41,132 nt of DNA, from NCBI GenBank assembly GCA_014584695.1, contig JACTMI010000013.1, forward strand, positions 1 through 41,132, written 5' to 3'. Source of the stretch: Acidobacteriota bacterium. GTDB lineage: Bacteria > Acidobacteriota > Thermoanaerobaculia > Multivoradales > JAGPDF01. The notes under the pieces were generated by a model. It did not search any database. It worked only from the letters and a program-made list of their open reading frames with translations, and was not told the DNA's origin. Both the position numbers and the translations under genes were made by a program. The first letter of the stretch is position 1. Every line of letters begins with the position of its first letter. This document shows positions 15,956 through 23,112 of this stretch, piece by piece.

Positions 15956-17121
15956 GGGTCCTCGAGCCTCGACTTTCCCGCGAGGGCGAAGAGTTCGTCT
16001 ATCGAGCCACGGTGACGACTGCCGGTCGATCGTCCGACCTCTGGTACCGGGTCCCAGGCGAATTCGGCGCGCTCGTGTCGCGGCGATCCGACGCCGCCCT
16101 GGTTGCGCTGATCCTGCCGGCGATGGCGGCGGGCGAGGACCTGGAGTTCGAGGGCACGGTCTCCGAGCGATTGCTCGTCGCCCTCTCAGGTCCGTTCCAG
16201 CGGCTCGTCTGCCAGCTCCTGCCCAGTCTGCGGCCGACGAAGATCGACGCGCACGATGTCCGCGCGGCGGCGGGGGAGCGAGCGCCCGGTGTGGCGACAG
16301 GGTTCTCGGCGGGCGTCGACTCCTACGCCGTCTTGGTCGACTACCACTTCCGATCTGCCCCGAGGCGGCACAAGATCACCCACCTCCTCTTCAACGACGT
16401 CGGCTCCCATGGCGACGGTGGCGAGCGCCTGTTTCGGGCGCGACTGAGCCGGCTCCTACCTGTTGCGGCGAACCTGGGCTTGCCCATCGTGCCAGTGAGC
16501 TCCAATCTCGAAGCGTTCTATGACAGGCGGCTCGACTTCCAACGCACGCACACGGTGCGGAATCTCTCGGTGGCGTTTCTCCTCCAGGAGGGAGTCGGCA
16601 GCTTTCTCTACGCCTCGACCTTCAGCTATGCCGACCTCTTCGTCGGGCCCACCCACGACATGGCCTGCGCCGATCCGCTGATTCTGTCGCTACTGTCCAC
16701 GGAGACTTGCGAAGCCGTCTCGGTCGGCAGCGAATACACAAGGGTCGAGAAGACGCTGCGAGTCGCTGAGCTCCCGATTTCTCACCAGACCCTCGATGTG
16801 TGCGTACATGGTGCTCATCTCGGGCCACGCACGAACTGCGCTGCCTGCTGGAAGTGCCTCCGTACGCTCCTGACTCTGGAGATCGCGGGCAAGCTCGAGC
16901 TCTACGAGCCCTGTTTCGACCTCGAGGTCTACCGTGCCAATCGGCGTAGGGGCTGCGAGCTGCTGCTCTCGGGCGCCGACCCCCTCCAGCGCGAAGTCCT
17001 CCGCTTCGCCGTGGATCGGGGATTCGAGCTTCCGCTCGCCGCTCGCCTCCTCAGCTTGCCCCTCGTCCGCCGAATCACCAGCTTGGCCCGGCGCGCGAGA
17101 GTGAGGCTCGCGTCCAACTGA
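15952..17121 (+). CDS. PP-loop ATPase-like protein with CxxCxxC site
   Basis: This 389-residue protein has a central PP-loop, TGFSAGVDSYAV (F118 to S124), the SGGxDS-type motif used by enzymes that adenylate a substrate (QueC, ThiI, asparagine synthase and sugar amidotransferases). A C-terminal CAACWKC (C296, C299, C302) is a likely zinc or iron-sulfur site, followed by LRTLLTLE. It resembles the loosely annotated QueC-like proteins of glycan loci more than true QueC or WbpG, because it has an extra N-terminal domain of about 110 residues. A role in activating a sugar or acid for modification next to the carbamoyltransferase is a guess. ATG 15952 sits in an ATGA overlap. Its stop forms TGATG with the next small frame. 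Confidence 0.65.
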   Translation: MRVLEPRLSREGEEFVYRATVTTAGRSSDLWYRVPGEFGALVSRRSDAALVALILPAMAAGEDLEFEGTVSERLLVALSGPFQRLVCQLLPSLRPTKIDAHDVRAAAGERAPGVATGFSAGVDSYAVLVDYHFRSAPRRHKITHLLFNDVGSHGDGGERLFRARLSRLLPVAANLGLPIVPVSSNLEAFYDRRLDFQRTHTVRNLSVAFLLQEGVGSFLYASTFSYADLFVGPTHDMACADPLILSLLSTETCEAVSVGSEYTRVEKTLRVAELPISHQTLDVCVHGAHLGPRTNCAACWKCLRTLLTLEIAGKLELYEPCFDLEVYRANRRRGCELLLSGADPLQREVLRFAVDRGFELPLAARLLSLPLVRRITSLARRARVRLASN

Positions 17122-17300
17122 TGAAATCGAACGGCCGCCTCTTGCCCCGGGCTGGGGACTCTGAGATCTTGCGAAGCGTGAATGGCGCAGCTGCAAGAGG
17201 TGCAGGACCAGACCGACTTCGAGGTGCTCGATTCGACGCGCCCAGTCCGGTGACAGTCGCAAGGCCAGCCGGCCAGTATACAGTGGAGACCGGTCACTGA
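17121..17300 (+). CDS. Possible 59-residue relay ORF
   Basis: ATG 17121 shares its A with the stop of the PP-loop gene (TGATG), and 59 codons later the TGA (17298-17300) overlaps CTG 17297, the only plausible start of the carbamoyltransferase. The whole 175-base gap is therefore open and coupled at both ends. The product (MKSNGRLLPRAGDSEILRSV...) is basic with no known domain. Codon use is more relaxed than in the GC-rich flanks, like that of the neighbouring genes. It could be a real small protein, a leader that feeds ribosomes into the carbamoyltransferase, or chance. Confidence 0.4.
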   Translation: MKSNGRLLPRAGDSEILRSVNGAAARGAGPDRLRGARFDAPSPVTVARPAGQYTVETGH

Positions 17301-19081
17301 ACCGCCTCCTCGGTCTCTCCGTCTATCACGCCGACTCTTCGGCCGCCGCGGTCGAGGGGGGACGTTTCGTCGCCGGCGTTGAGGAGGAGCGGTTCCGGCG
17401 GGTCAAGCACTGGGCGGGCTTCCCAGCGCACGCGCTTCGTTGGTGCGCAGGCGAGGTCGCTGGCGAGGATCTCGCTTCGATCGAAGCGGTCGCAGTCGCC
17501 CGTGAACCCAGGGCCTACCTCGGGCGGAAGCTGGTCCTCGCGCTCGCCCACCCCCATAGCCTGAGACGCGCTGCGGGCCGGGCCAAGAACCTGCGCCAGG
17601 TCTCCGCCCTGGGCGAGGAGGTGGCGGCGACCCTCGGAGTCGCGCCCAGGGTGATTCCGGTCGAGCACCATCTGGCGCATCTCGCCTCCGGCTTCTTTTG
17701 CTCCCCTTTCGAGGAGGCCGCCTGCCTCTCGGTCGACGGCTTCGGCGACTTCGTCTCGACGATGGTCGCCCACGGCCGGGGGAGTCGGATCGAAGTTCTG
17801 GATCGCGTGTGCTATCCGCACTCGCTCGGCGTCTTCTACACGGCGATGACGCAGTTCCTCGGCTTCCCGAGCTTCGGCGACGAGTACAAAGTGATGGGTC
17901 TTGCCGCCTACGGCGAGCCCCGATTCGTCGACGAGGTCCGCCGCCTGGTTCCGGCGCGCGGCGACGGCTCCTTCGCCCTCGACCTCACGTACTTCCGGCA
18001 CTTGACCGAGGGGGTCGACATGACCTGGGAGGAGGGCTCACCCACGCTGGGGACCCTCTTCACCCCAAAGCTCGAGGAGCTCCTGGGCCCGGCACGGAAT
18101 TCCGCGGCAGAGCTCACCCAGCGGGAGAAGGACATCGCCGCTTCGATGCAGGCCGTCTACGAGGAGCGCTTCTTCGACCTGGTGCGGAAGACACTGACCG
18201 CCACCGGGTCGAAGCGACTGGCGCTCGCCGGGGGCTGTGCCCTCAACTCGCTGGCGAACGGCAAGCTGTTCGAGCGGACCGACGTCCGAGAGATTTTCAT
18301 CCAGGCCGCCGCGGGAGACGCTGGCACTTCGCTCGGCGCCGCGCTCTGGGCGCACCACGCCGTCCTCGGCCGGCCGCGCGACGGCTTCGTCATGGAGCAC
18401 TCCTGTTGGGGGCCGGAGTTCGATGCGGGCACGGTCCGCCGGGCGATCGCGCTCGCGCTCCCCGGCTCCGAGGCGCGCGACGGGCGCTACGCGGTCGACG
18501 GGGGTGAGCTCCAGATTCGGACCGCTCTGGACGAGGAGACCCTAGTCCGAGATACGGCCCGAGCGATCGCCTCGGGCCTGGTTGTCGGCTGGTTCCAGGG
18601 GCGCTCGGAGTGGGGCCCGCGCGCGCTGGGCAACCGCTCGATTCTCGCCGACCCGAGGCGCGCCGACATGAAGGAGATCTTGAACCGCAAGATCAAGCGC
18701 CGGGAGTCGTTCCGCCCCTTCGCGCCATCGATACTCGAGGAGCGGACGGGCGAGTGGTTCACCGAGAGCTACCCGGACCCCTTCATGCTCAAGGTCTATC
18801 CGATCCGCCCGGAAAGGCGAGCGGAGGTGCCCGCCGTCACCCACGTCGACGGCACCGGCCGGCTCCAGACAGTCTCAGAGCGCTCGCACCCACGCTACTA
18901 TCGATTGATCCGCGCTTTCGAGGCCGAGACCGGAGTGCCGATGGTGCTCAACACGTCGTTCAACGAGAACGAGCCGATCGTGAACACACCCGAGGAAGCG
19001 CTCGACTGCTTCCTGCGGACGCGAATGGATCAGTTGGTGATGGGAGGCGTGGCGCTGAGGCGAGTCGAGCCCGCTGTGTGA
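17297..19081 (+). CDS. Sugar O-carbamoyltransferase (NodU/CmcH family), CTG start
   Basis: This 594-residue enzyme would use carbamoyl phosphate and ATP to carbamoylate a hydroxyl, here probably on a polysaccharide sugar. The N-domain starts LLGLSVYHADSSAAAVEGG, then VEEERFRRVKHWAGFP, the metal-binding HHLAH (residues 124-128) and DGFGD (147-151). The YrdC-like C-domain has GRSEWGPRALGNRSIL, RESFRPFAPSIL and NTSFNENEPIVNTPEEA. Between an in-frame stop at 17162 and base 17621 there is no ATG, GTG or TTG in frame. GTG 17621 would delete 108 residues, including the HADSS and EEERF motifs. CTG 17297 has GGAG (17285-17288) 8 bases upstream and overlaps the relay ORF stop as CTGA. The full length fits the family. 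Confidence 0.88.
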   Translation: MNRLLGLSVYHADSSAAAVEGGRFVAGVEEERFRRVKHWAGFPAHALRWCAGEVAGEDLASIEAVAVAREPRAYLGRKLVLALAHPHSLRRAAGRAKNLRQVSALGEEVAATLGVAPRVIPVEHHLAHLASGFFCSPFEEAACLSVDGFGDFVSTMVAHGRGSRIEVLDRVCYPHSLGVFYTAMTQFLGFPSFGDEYKVMGLAAYGEPRFVDEVRRLVPARGDGSFALDLTYFRHLTEGVDMTWEEGSPTLGTLFTPKLEELLGPARNSAAELTQREKDIAASMQAVYEERFFDLVRKTLTATGSKRLALAGGCALNSLANGKLFERTDVREIFIQAAAGDAGTSLGAALWAHHAVLGRPRDGFVMEHSCWGPEFDAGTVRRAIALALPGSEARDGRYAVDGGELQIRTALDEETLVRDTARAIASGLVVGWFQGRSEWGPRALGNRSILADPRRADMKEILNRKIKRRESFRPFAPSILEERTGEWFTESYPDPFMLKVYPIRPERRAEVPAVTHVDGTGRLQTVSERSHPRYYRLIRAFEAETGVPMVLNTSFNENEPIVNTPEEALDCFLRTRMDQLVMGGVALRRVEPAV

Positions 19082-19116
19082 GAGTCGCCGTCGGCGCGGT
19101 GCCCCCTCCACCATGA
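19078..19116 (+). CDS. Possible 12-residue relay ORF
   Basis: GTG 19078 overlaps the carbamoyltransferase stop (GTGA), and 12 codons later TGA 19114-19116 overlaps ATG 19113 of the methyltransferase (ATGA). It encodes MRVAVGAVPPPP. It is too short to be assigned a protein role. Its interest is that it repeats the layout of the three longer relay frames. Confidence 0.25.
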   Translation: MRVAVGAVPPPP

Positions 19117-20084
19117 CCAGCCCAGCGCGGCCTCCAACTCTCCTTGAGCGGGTGGCGTTCACTCTCTGTCACATATCTCGACGAGCGCCCCGTCTTAGAG
19201 GCCGGGATCGAGTGATGCTGGCGCTGCTTGCGGCGACCGGTGCCGTACGGCAGCGGCGCAGAGTCGTGACCCGCCTCACCCGGCCGGTGCCCTATCTCGC
19301 CGAGCTCGACCTCGGCAGCTGGCTCCAGCGATTGGCCTTCGTGAGCGGAGGCTACGAGCCTGAGCTGCCACTCCTTCTCACGCGGCTGCGGGAGCTGCAT
19401 CCAGCCAGCGGTGCTCTGCTCGACGTCGGCGCCAACGTCGGATTGATCTCGATTCCGGCCGCGCTGCTGATACCGACGAATGCCGGAGTCGAGGCCCAGG
19501 TCATCTCCTTCGAGCCCGCACCGGAGAATGTCCAGGCACTCCGGGGGAATATCCAGCGGAATGCTCTCGGCCCTAGGGTCCAGGTGGAAGCCCGTGCCTT
19601 GGGGGAGCAACCCGCGACCGCCTGGATCGAGGTCGAACGCTCACCTGAGAAGATCGCAGGGTCCGGGACGGCCAATCTGTTGCCTTCTGGCCAGGAAGGC
19701 CGGCTAGGCGCAGAACCCGTGGAAGTGGCCACGTTCGATGGCTTGAAGCAGGGCGGCTGGCTTGCACCGCCCATCTCGGTGGTGAAACTCGATACCGACG
19801 GCTACGACCTGATGGCTCTCAGGGGTGCCCTGTCGTTGTTGCGCGACGATCGCCCCTTCGTCGTGGGAGAATTCAGCGCCCACTGCATCGCGTGGCACGG
19901 GCAGACGATTGCCGATGTCGTCTCGTTCGCCCGCCGGCATGCCTATCGTGTTGCCTACCGTTGCCAATGGGATCGCCTCGGGTACAGCCTGGAGCCGCCG
20001 ACGCAGTTCAAAGATGACCTCCTGCTGGTGCCAGGCGAGTTGGAGAACCTCTTGGTCCGCTTCAGCGCGGTATTCCGAAGGTAG
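19113..20084 (+). CDS. FkbM-family methyltransferase
   Basis: This 323-residue class I SAM-dependent methyltransferase has motif I LLDVGANVGLISI (D104 to G110), the acidic strand end VISFEPAPENVQALRGNI, and the FkbM hallmark VVKLDTDGYDLMALRGA with RPFVVGEF. The family methylates hydroxyls on sugars and other metabolites. Here it may O-methylate a repeat-unit sugar or cap the chain. An N-terminal basic, hydrophobic stretch of about 80 residues precedes the fold. ATG 19113 lacks a clear Shine-Dalgarno but sits in an ATGA overlap with the 12-codon frame. It ends in TAG, unusual here where most genes end in TGA. Confidence 0.85.
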   Translation: MTSPARPPTLLERVAFTLCHISRRAPRLRGRDRVMLALLAATGAVRQRRRVVTRLTRPVPYLAELDLGSWLQRLAFVSGGYEPELPLLLTRLRELHPASGALLDVGANVGLISIPAALLIPTNAGVEAQVISFEPAPENVQALRGNIQRNALGPRVQVEARALGEQPATAWIEVERSPEKIAGSGTANLLPSGQEGRLGAEPVEVATFDGLKQGGWLAPPISVVKLDTDGYDLMALRGALSLLRDDRPFVVGEFSAHCIAWHGQTIADVVSFARRHAYRVAYRCQWDRLGYSLEPPTQFKDDLLLVPGELENLLVRFSAVFRR

Positions 20085-20140
20085 GTGTAGAAGAAGGTGC
20101 TTGGTTCTCTGGCCTGGGCCGGAGAGCGACCAGGACAGCG

Positions 20141-20275
20141 ATGGAGCGAGCGTGCCCGAAGGTCTTGAAGGGACTTCGTGTCGTACGCGAGGAAGTAGGA
20201 TGCATAGGGGCGGGCAGCAACCCGGCGGTGCGGTGGATCGAGAATCCAGGATCTCGCGTTCGGAGGCTGGAGTGA
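20141..20275 (+). CDS. Possible 44-residue small ORF before wzm
   Basis: ATG 20141 opens a 44-codon frame (MERACPKVLKGLRVVREEVG...) whose TGA (20273-20275) overlaps GTG 20272 of wzm as GTGA. Unlike the other relay frames it is not coupled to the upstream gene: the fkbM stop is 57 bases away. The rest of the 187-base gap shows no convincing promoter. It may be chance. Confidence 0.2.
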   Translation: MERACPKVLKGLRVVREEVGCIGAGSNPAVRWIENPGSRVRRLE

Positions 20276-21114
20276 GGCAAGAGAAGTACTTTGGGCATGA
20301 CTGGGTCACGATCATCGAGCCTCGGCGCGGGCTTGCAGGCCTCGACATGCGAGAGCTCTGGGCTTACCGCGATCTGCTTTGGGTCTTGTTGACGCGGGAC
20401 ATACGTGTCCGTTACAAGCAGACACTCCTCGGCGCTGGTTGGGCGATCTTGCGGCCCCTCTTGTCGACACTTGTCTTTACGGTTGTGTTTGGTCGCATGG
20501 CGAAGATGCCGTCGGAGGGCGCGCCTTACGCGTTGTTCGCGCTCGCTGGCGTTCTGCCTTGGACCTTTTTCTCATCCGCCGTCGCGGCCGCTGGAGAGTC
20601 GCTCGTGGGTTCTCAGCACCTGGTGAGCAAGATCTACTTCCCGCGGCTCTTGATTCCGCTGTCGGTACTCGGGGCTTGTGTCGTGGATCTGACTGTGGGG
20701 CTATTAGTTCTCGTGGCGATGTCCCTCTGGTATGGAGTTGGAATCACTCTCTCGTGGGTGGCCTTGCCACTGCTCGTGGCCTTTCTCGTGCTGTGCAGTG
20801 TTGGGATTGGAACCCTGTTCGCAGCGCTCAACGTGACTTATCGGGACGTGCGTCACCTGATTCCCTACGCGCTTCAGGTTTGGCTGTACGCGACGCCCGT
20901 GGTGTACCCGCCGACGTTGTTCCCCGAACAGTGGCGGTGGCTGCTCTACTTGAATCCCGCAGCCGGTCCCATCGAGGCCTTTCGTGCGGTTGTCCTCGAT
21001 CGGGCGGTGGATGTTCAAGGTCTCGCGGTCTCTCTGGCGGCTTCTCTGTTGATTCTGGCCGTGGCGCTGCTCTATTTCGGTCGGGTCGAACGTCGCTTCG
21101 CGGATGTCATCTAG
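20272..21114 (+). CDS. wzm: ABC polysaccharide exporter permease (Wzm)
   Basis: This 280-residue ABC-2-type permease has a cytoplasmic N-terminus with RDLLWVLLTRDIRVRYKQTLLGAGW, the conserved start of the family, then six hydrophobic segments (for example LLSTLVFTVVFGRM and SLAASLLILAVALLYFG) and YPPTLFPEQWRWLLYLNP before the fifth. It pairs with the ATPase next door to carry a finished lipid-linked glycan across the inner membrane. GTG 20272 has GGAGG (20262-20266) 5 bases upstream. ATG 20200 is also in frame with GAGGA before it and would add 24 residues, so the start is not certain. GC content is markedly lower than in the flanking genes. Confidence 0.9.
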   Translation: MRQEKYFGHDWVTIIEPRRGLAGLDMRELWAYRDLLWVLLTRDIRVRYKQTLLGAGWAILRPLLSTLVFTVVFGRMAKMPSEGAPYALFALAGVLPWTFFSSAVAAAGESLVGSQHLVSKIYFPRLLIPLSVLGACVVDLTVGLLVLVAMSLWYGVGITLSWVALPLLVAFLVLCSVGIGTLFAALNVTYRDVRHLIPYALQVWLYATPVVYPPTLFPEQWRWLLYLNPAAGPIEAFRAVVLDRAVDVQGLAVSLAASLLILAVALLYFGRVERRFADVI

Positions 21115-21116
21115 CC

Positions 21117-22334
21117 GTGCGATTCGCGCTCGAGGCTCGCGGTATCGGGAAAGAGTACGAGTTGGGAAGCGGCGTGCTTGCCGGAGGTACGCTCTACGAG
21201 AGCCTCGTGGACAATGTGGTCCGATCTTGGCGAAAGCAGGAGCCGCGGCGGCGGGAGCGTTTCTGGGCGCTACGGGACGTTGATTTCGACCTTGCCGCGG
21301 GTGAGGTACTAGGCGTCGTCGGGAGAAACGGAGCAGGCAAGTCCACATTGCTCAAGGTCCTCTCCAGGATTACATCTCCGACGACCGGTCGAGTCACAGT
21401 CCGCGGCAGGCTAGCTAGCCTGCTCGAGGTCGGGACGGGGTTTCACCCCGAGTTGACCGGGCGCGAGAACGTTTTTTTGAACGGCGTGATTCTGGGAATG
21501 TCGCGGCGGGAGATCGCTCGCAAGTTCGACGAGATCGTGGCCTTCGCCGAGTTGGAGCGCTTCCTGGAGACTCCAGTCAAGCGCTACTCGAGCGGAATGT
21601 ACGTACGACTTGCCTTTGCGGTCGCAGCGCATCTGGACGCGGATATTCTGCTCGTCGATGAGGTTCTGGCCGTCGGTGACGCGGCATTTCAGCGCAAGTC
21701 GATCGGCAAGATGGAAGAGGTCGCCGGGAGCGGCCGGGCGGTCGTGTTCGTGAGCCACAATCTGGGGGCCGTGCGGGCCCTGTGCAGCTCGGTCCTTCTT
21801 CTCGAGGGGGGGCGACGCGCCTTTCTGGGCGGTGTCGAGGAGGGGTTGTCGCGCTACGAGGCTGGCTGGGGCATCGAGGTCGTGCCCCTGGACCGGCGCG
21901 CCTTTCACGGGAATCTAAAGACAGGTGTCGAGTTCACGAAGATCGAAACCTGGCAGCACGGAAGTCAGACGCTGGTCATCGATCCCACGAGCGAGTTCGA
22001 GGTGATCGTCCGCGGTAGGGCAGAGCGGTCGTTTCCATCACTGGAAGTAAACCTGGGATTTTCCCGTGACGGTGTGCGCCTGTTCTCGTGCCACGACGCC
22101 CCTAGAGGAACGTCGATGCCCGAGGGGACGTTCTCGTCGCGGTTCGAGCTTCCGGCTCATCTCTTGCGACCAGGGCGATGGTCGATCGGGTTGGGCGCGT
22201 ACAGGCAAGGAGCAGAATGGAAGTGGAATCCAGAAGTCGCGGTAATCGAGGTGTCTGAGAAGTGGGGGGGACGGACAGACGAGCGCGAGAGCGGGTGGGT
22301 GACAGTTGCTTTCCGCGCGGAGCGGTCGAGGTGA
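21117..22334 (+). CDS. wzt: ABC polysaccharide exporter ATPase (Wzt) with C-terminal domain
   Basis: This 405-residue protein has an ATPase domain with Walker A GRNGAGKST (69-77), signature YSSGM (157-161), Walker B ILLVDEVLAVGD (D181, E182) and the SHN switch histidine. Residues from about 255 on form a beta-rich extra domain, as in Wzt proteins that recognise the modified non-reducing end of the O-antigen before export. That points to capped-chain export, with the neighbouring methyltransferases as candidate cappers. GTG 21117 begins 2 bases after the wzm TAG. The N-terminal LYESLVDNVVRSWRK insert before the first strand is typical of the subgroup. Confidence 0.92.
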   Translation: MRFALEARGIGKEYELGSGVLAGGTLYESLVDNVVRSWRKQEPRRRERFWALRDVDFDLAAGEVLGVVGRNGAGKSTLLKVLSRITSPTTGRVTVRGRLASLLEVGTGFHPELTGRENVFLNGVILGMSRREIARKFDEIVAFAELERFLETPVKRYSSGMYVRLAFAVAAHLDADILLVDEVLAVGDAAFQRKSIGKMEEVAGSGRAVVFVSHNLGAVRALCSSVLLLEGGRRAFLGGVEEGLSRYEAGWGIEVVPLDRRAFHGNLKTGVEFTKIETWQHGSQTLVIDPTSEFEVIVRGRAERSFPSLEVNLGFSRDGVRLFSCHDAPRGTSMPEGTFSSRFELPAHLLRPGRWSIGLGAYRQGAEWKWNPEVAVIEVSEKWGGRTDERESGWVTVAFRAERSR

Positions 22335-22341
22335 GCGATAG

Positions 22342-23112
22342 GTGCTCCGCTTGCTGAAGGGCTGGTTACCCGAACCGTGGCGGCGGTCGACTCGTCTTCG
22401 GCGTTGGCTGCCAGCAGCTACTGGGCTGCGGGTGCAGGCTGGGCCATTCGCCGGGCTGAATTACGTCGAGCGCAGTCGCGGAAGTGCGTACTGGCCCAAG
22501 GTGCTGGGCACTTACGAGCTGGAGATCCACGCGGCCGTCGAACGAGCAATCGCCAGGCGTCCCGCCAGAGTCCTGGTGGCCGGTGCCGCCGAGGGGTATT
22601 ACGCGGTGGGTCTCGCTTCACGCTTGCCGGAGTCCGAGGTGGTTGCGTGGGAGCCGGATTCTGAAGCCAGGAATCTGCTGCGTCAGCTGGCCGAGCGCAA
22701 CGGCGTCGAGAGGCGCGTGCGGATCGAGGGTCTGTGCGACCTGTCGACACTCGCACACGAGTGCGGGGCCGGCGAGCGCACGCTCCTCGTGGTCGACGTC
22801 GATGGCGGAGAGGCGCTGCTCCTGGACCCACACTTCGTGCCAGGTCTGGCCCAAGCGGACATGCTCGTCGAGACCCATGATTGCTTCGTTCCGACCGTCA
22901 CGAGCACTCTGGTCGAGAGGTTTCTGGGCAGCCATGAAGTTCAGCGCTTTGCCCAAAGTGTCCGTTCAGCTGCTCTGGTCCGGGAGCTCGATGTTCCGAA
23001 TGCCTGGCGAGGTGCCCTGACACAGCTGCTCGAGGAGCGCCGGCCTTCGGCGAACGAGTGGCTGTGGCTGGAGGCCAAGATCCGGCAGCGTGCAGATGAG
23101 GTGCGAGCGTGA
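22342..23112 (+). CDS. Probable SAM-dependent methyltransferase
   Basis: This is a 256-residue protein with a class I-like fold. A weak motif I, VLVAGAAEGYYAVGLA (G81, G85, YY), replaces the more usual DVGANEGYYA. An acidic strand end VVAWEPDSEARNLL and RTLLVVDVDGGEALLLDP, ADMLVETHD follow, like FkbM relatives. The missing motif I Asp makes activity less sure. It lies directly after wzt, where chain-terminating methyltransferases or kinases are often found, so a chain-end capping role is possible. GTG 22342 is used with GAGG (22328-22331) upstream. Its stop overlaps the next GTG. Confidence 0.6.
   Translation: MLRLLKGWLPEPWRRSTRLRRWLPAATGLRVQAGPFAGLNYVERSRGSAYWPKVLGTYELEIHAAVERAIARRPARVLVAGAAEGYYAVGLASRLPESEVVAWEPDSEARNLLRQLAERNGVERRVRIEGLCDLSTLAHECGAGERTLLVVDVDGGEALLLDPHFVPGLAQADMLVETHDCFVPTVTSTLVERFLGSHEVQRFAQSVRSAALVRELDVPNAWRGALTQLLEERRPSANEWLWLEAKIRQRADEVRA

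Noticed and set aside
17250-17282. GTGACA and TATACA as a promoter before the carbamoyltransferase
   Set aside because: The spacing is 21 bases, too long for a sigma70 promoter, and the gap is better explained as a coupled open frame.
20165-20201. TTGAAG and TAGGAT as a promoter for wzm
   Set aside because: The spacing is 25 bases and neither hexamer is a strong match.
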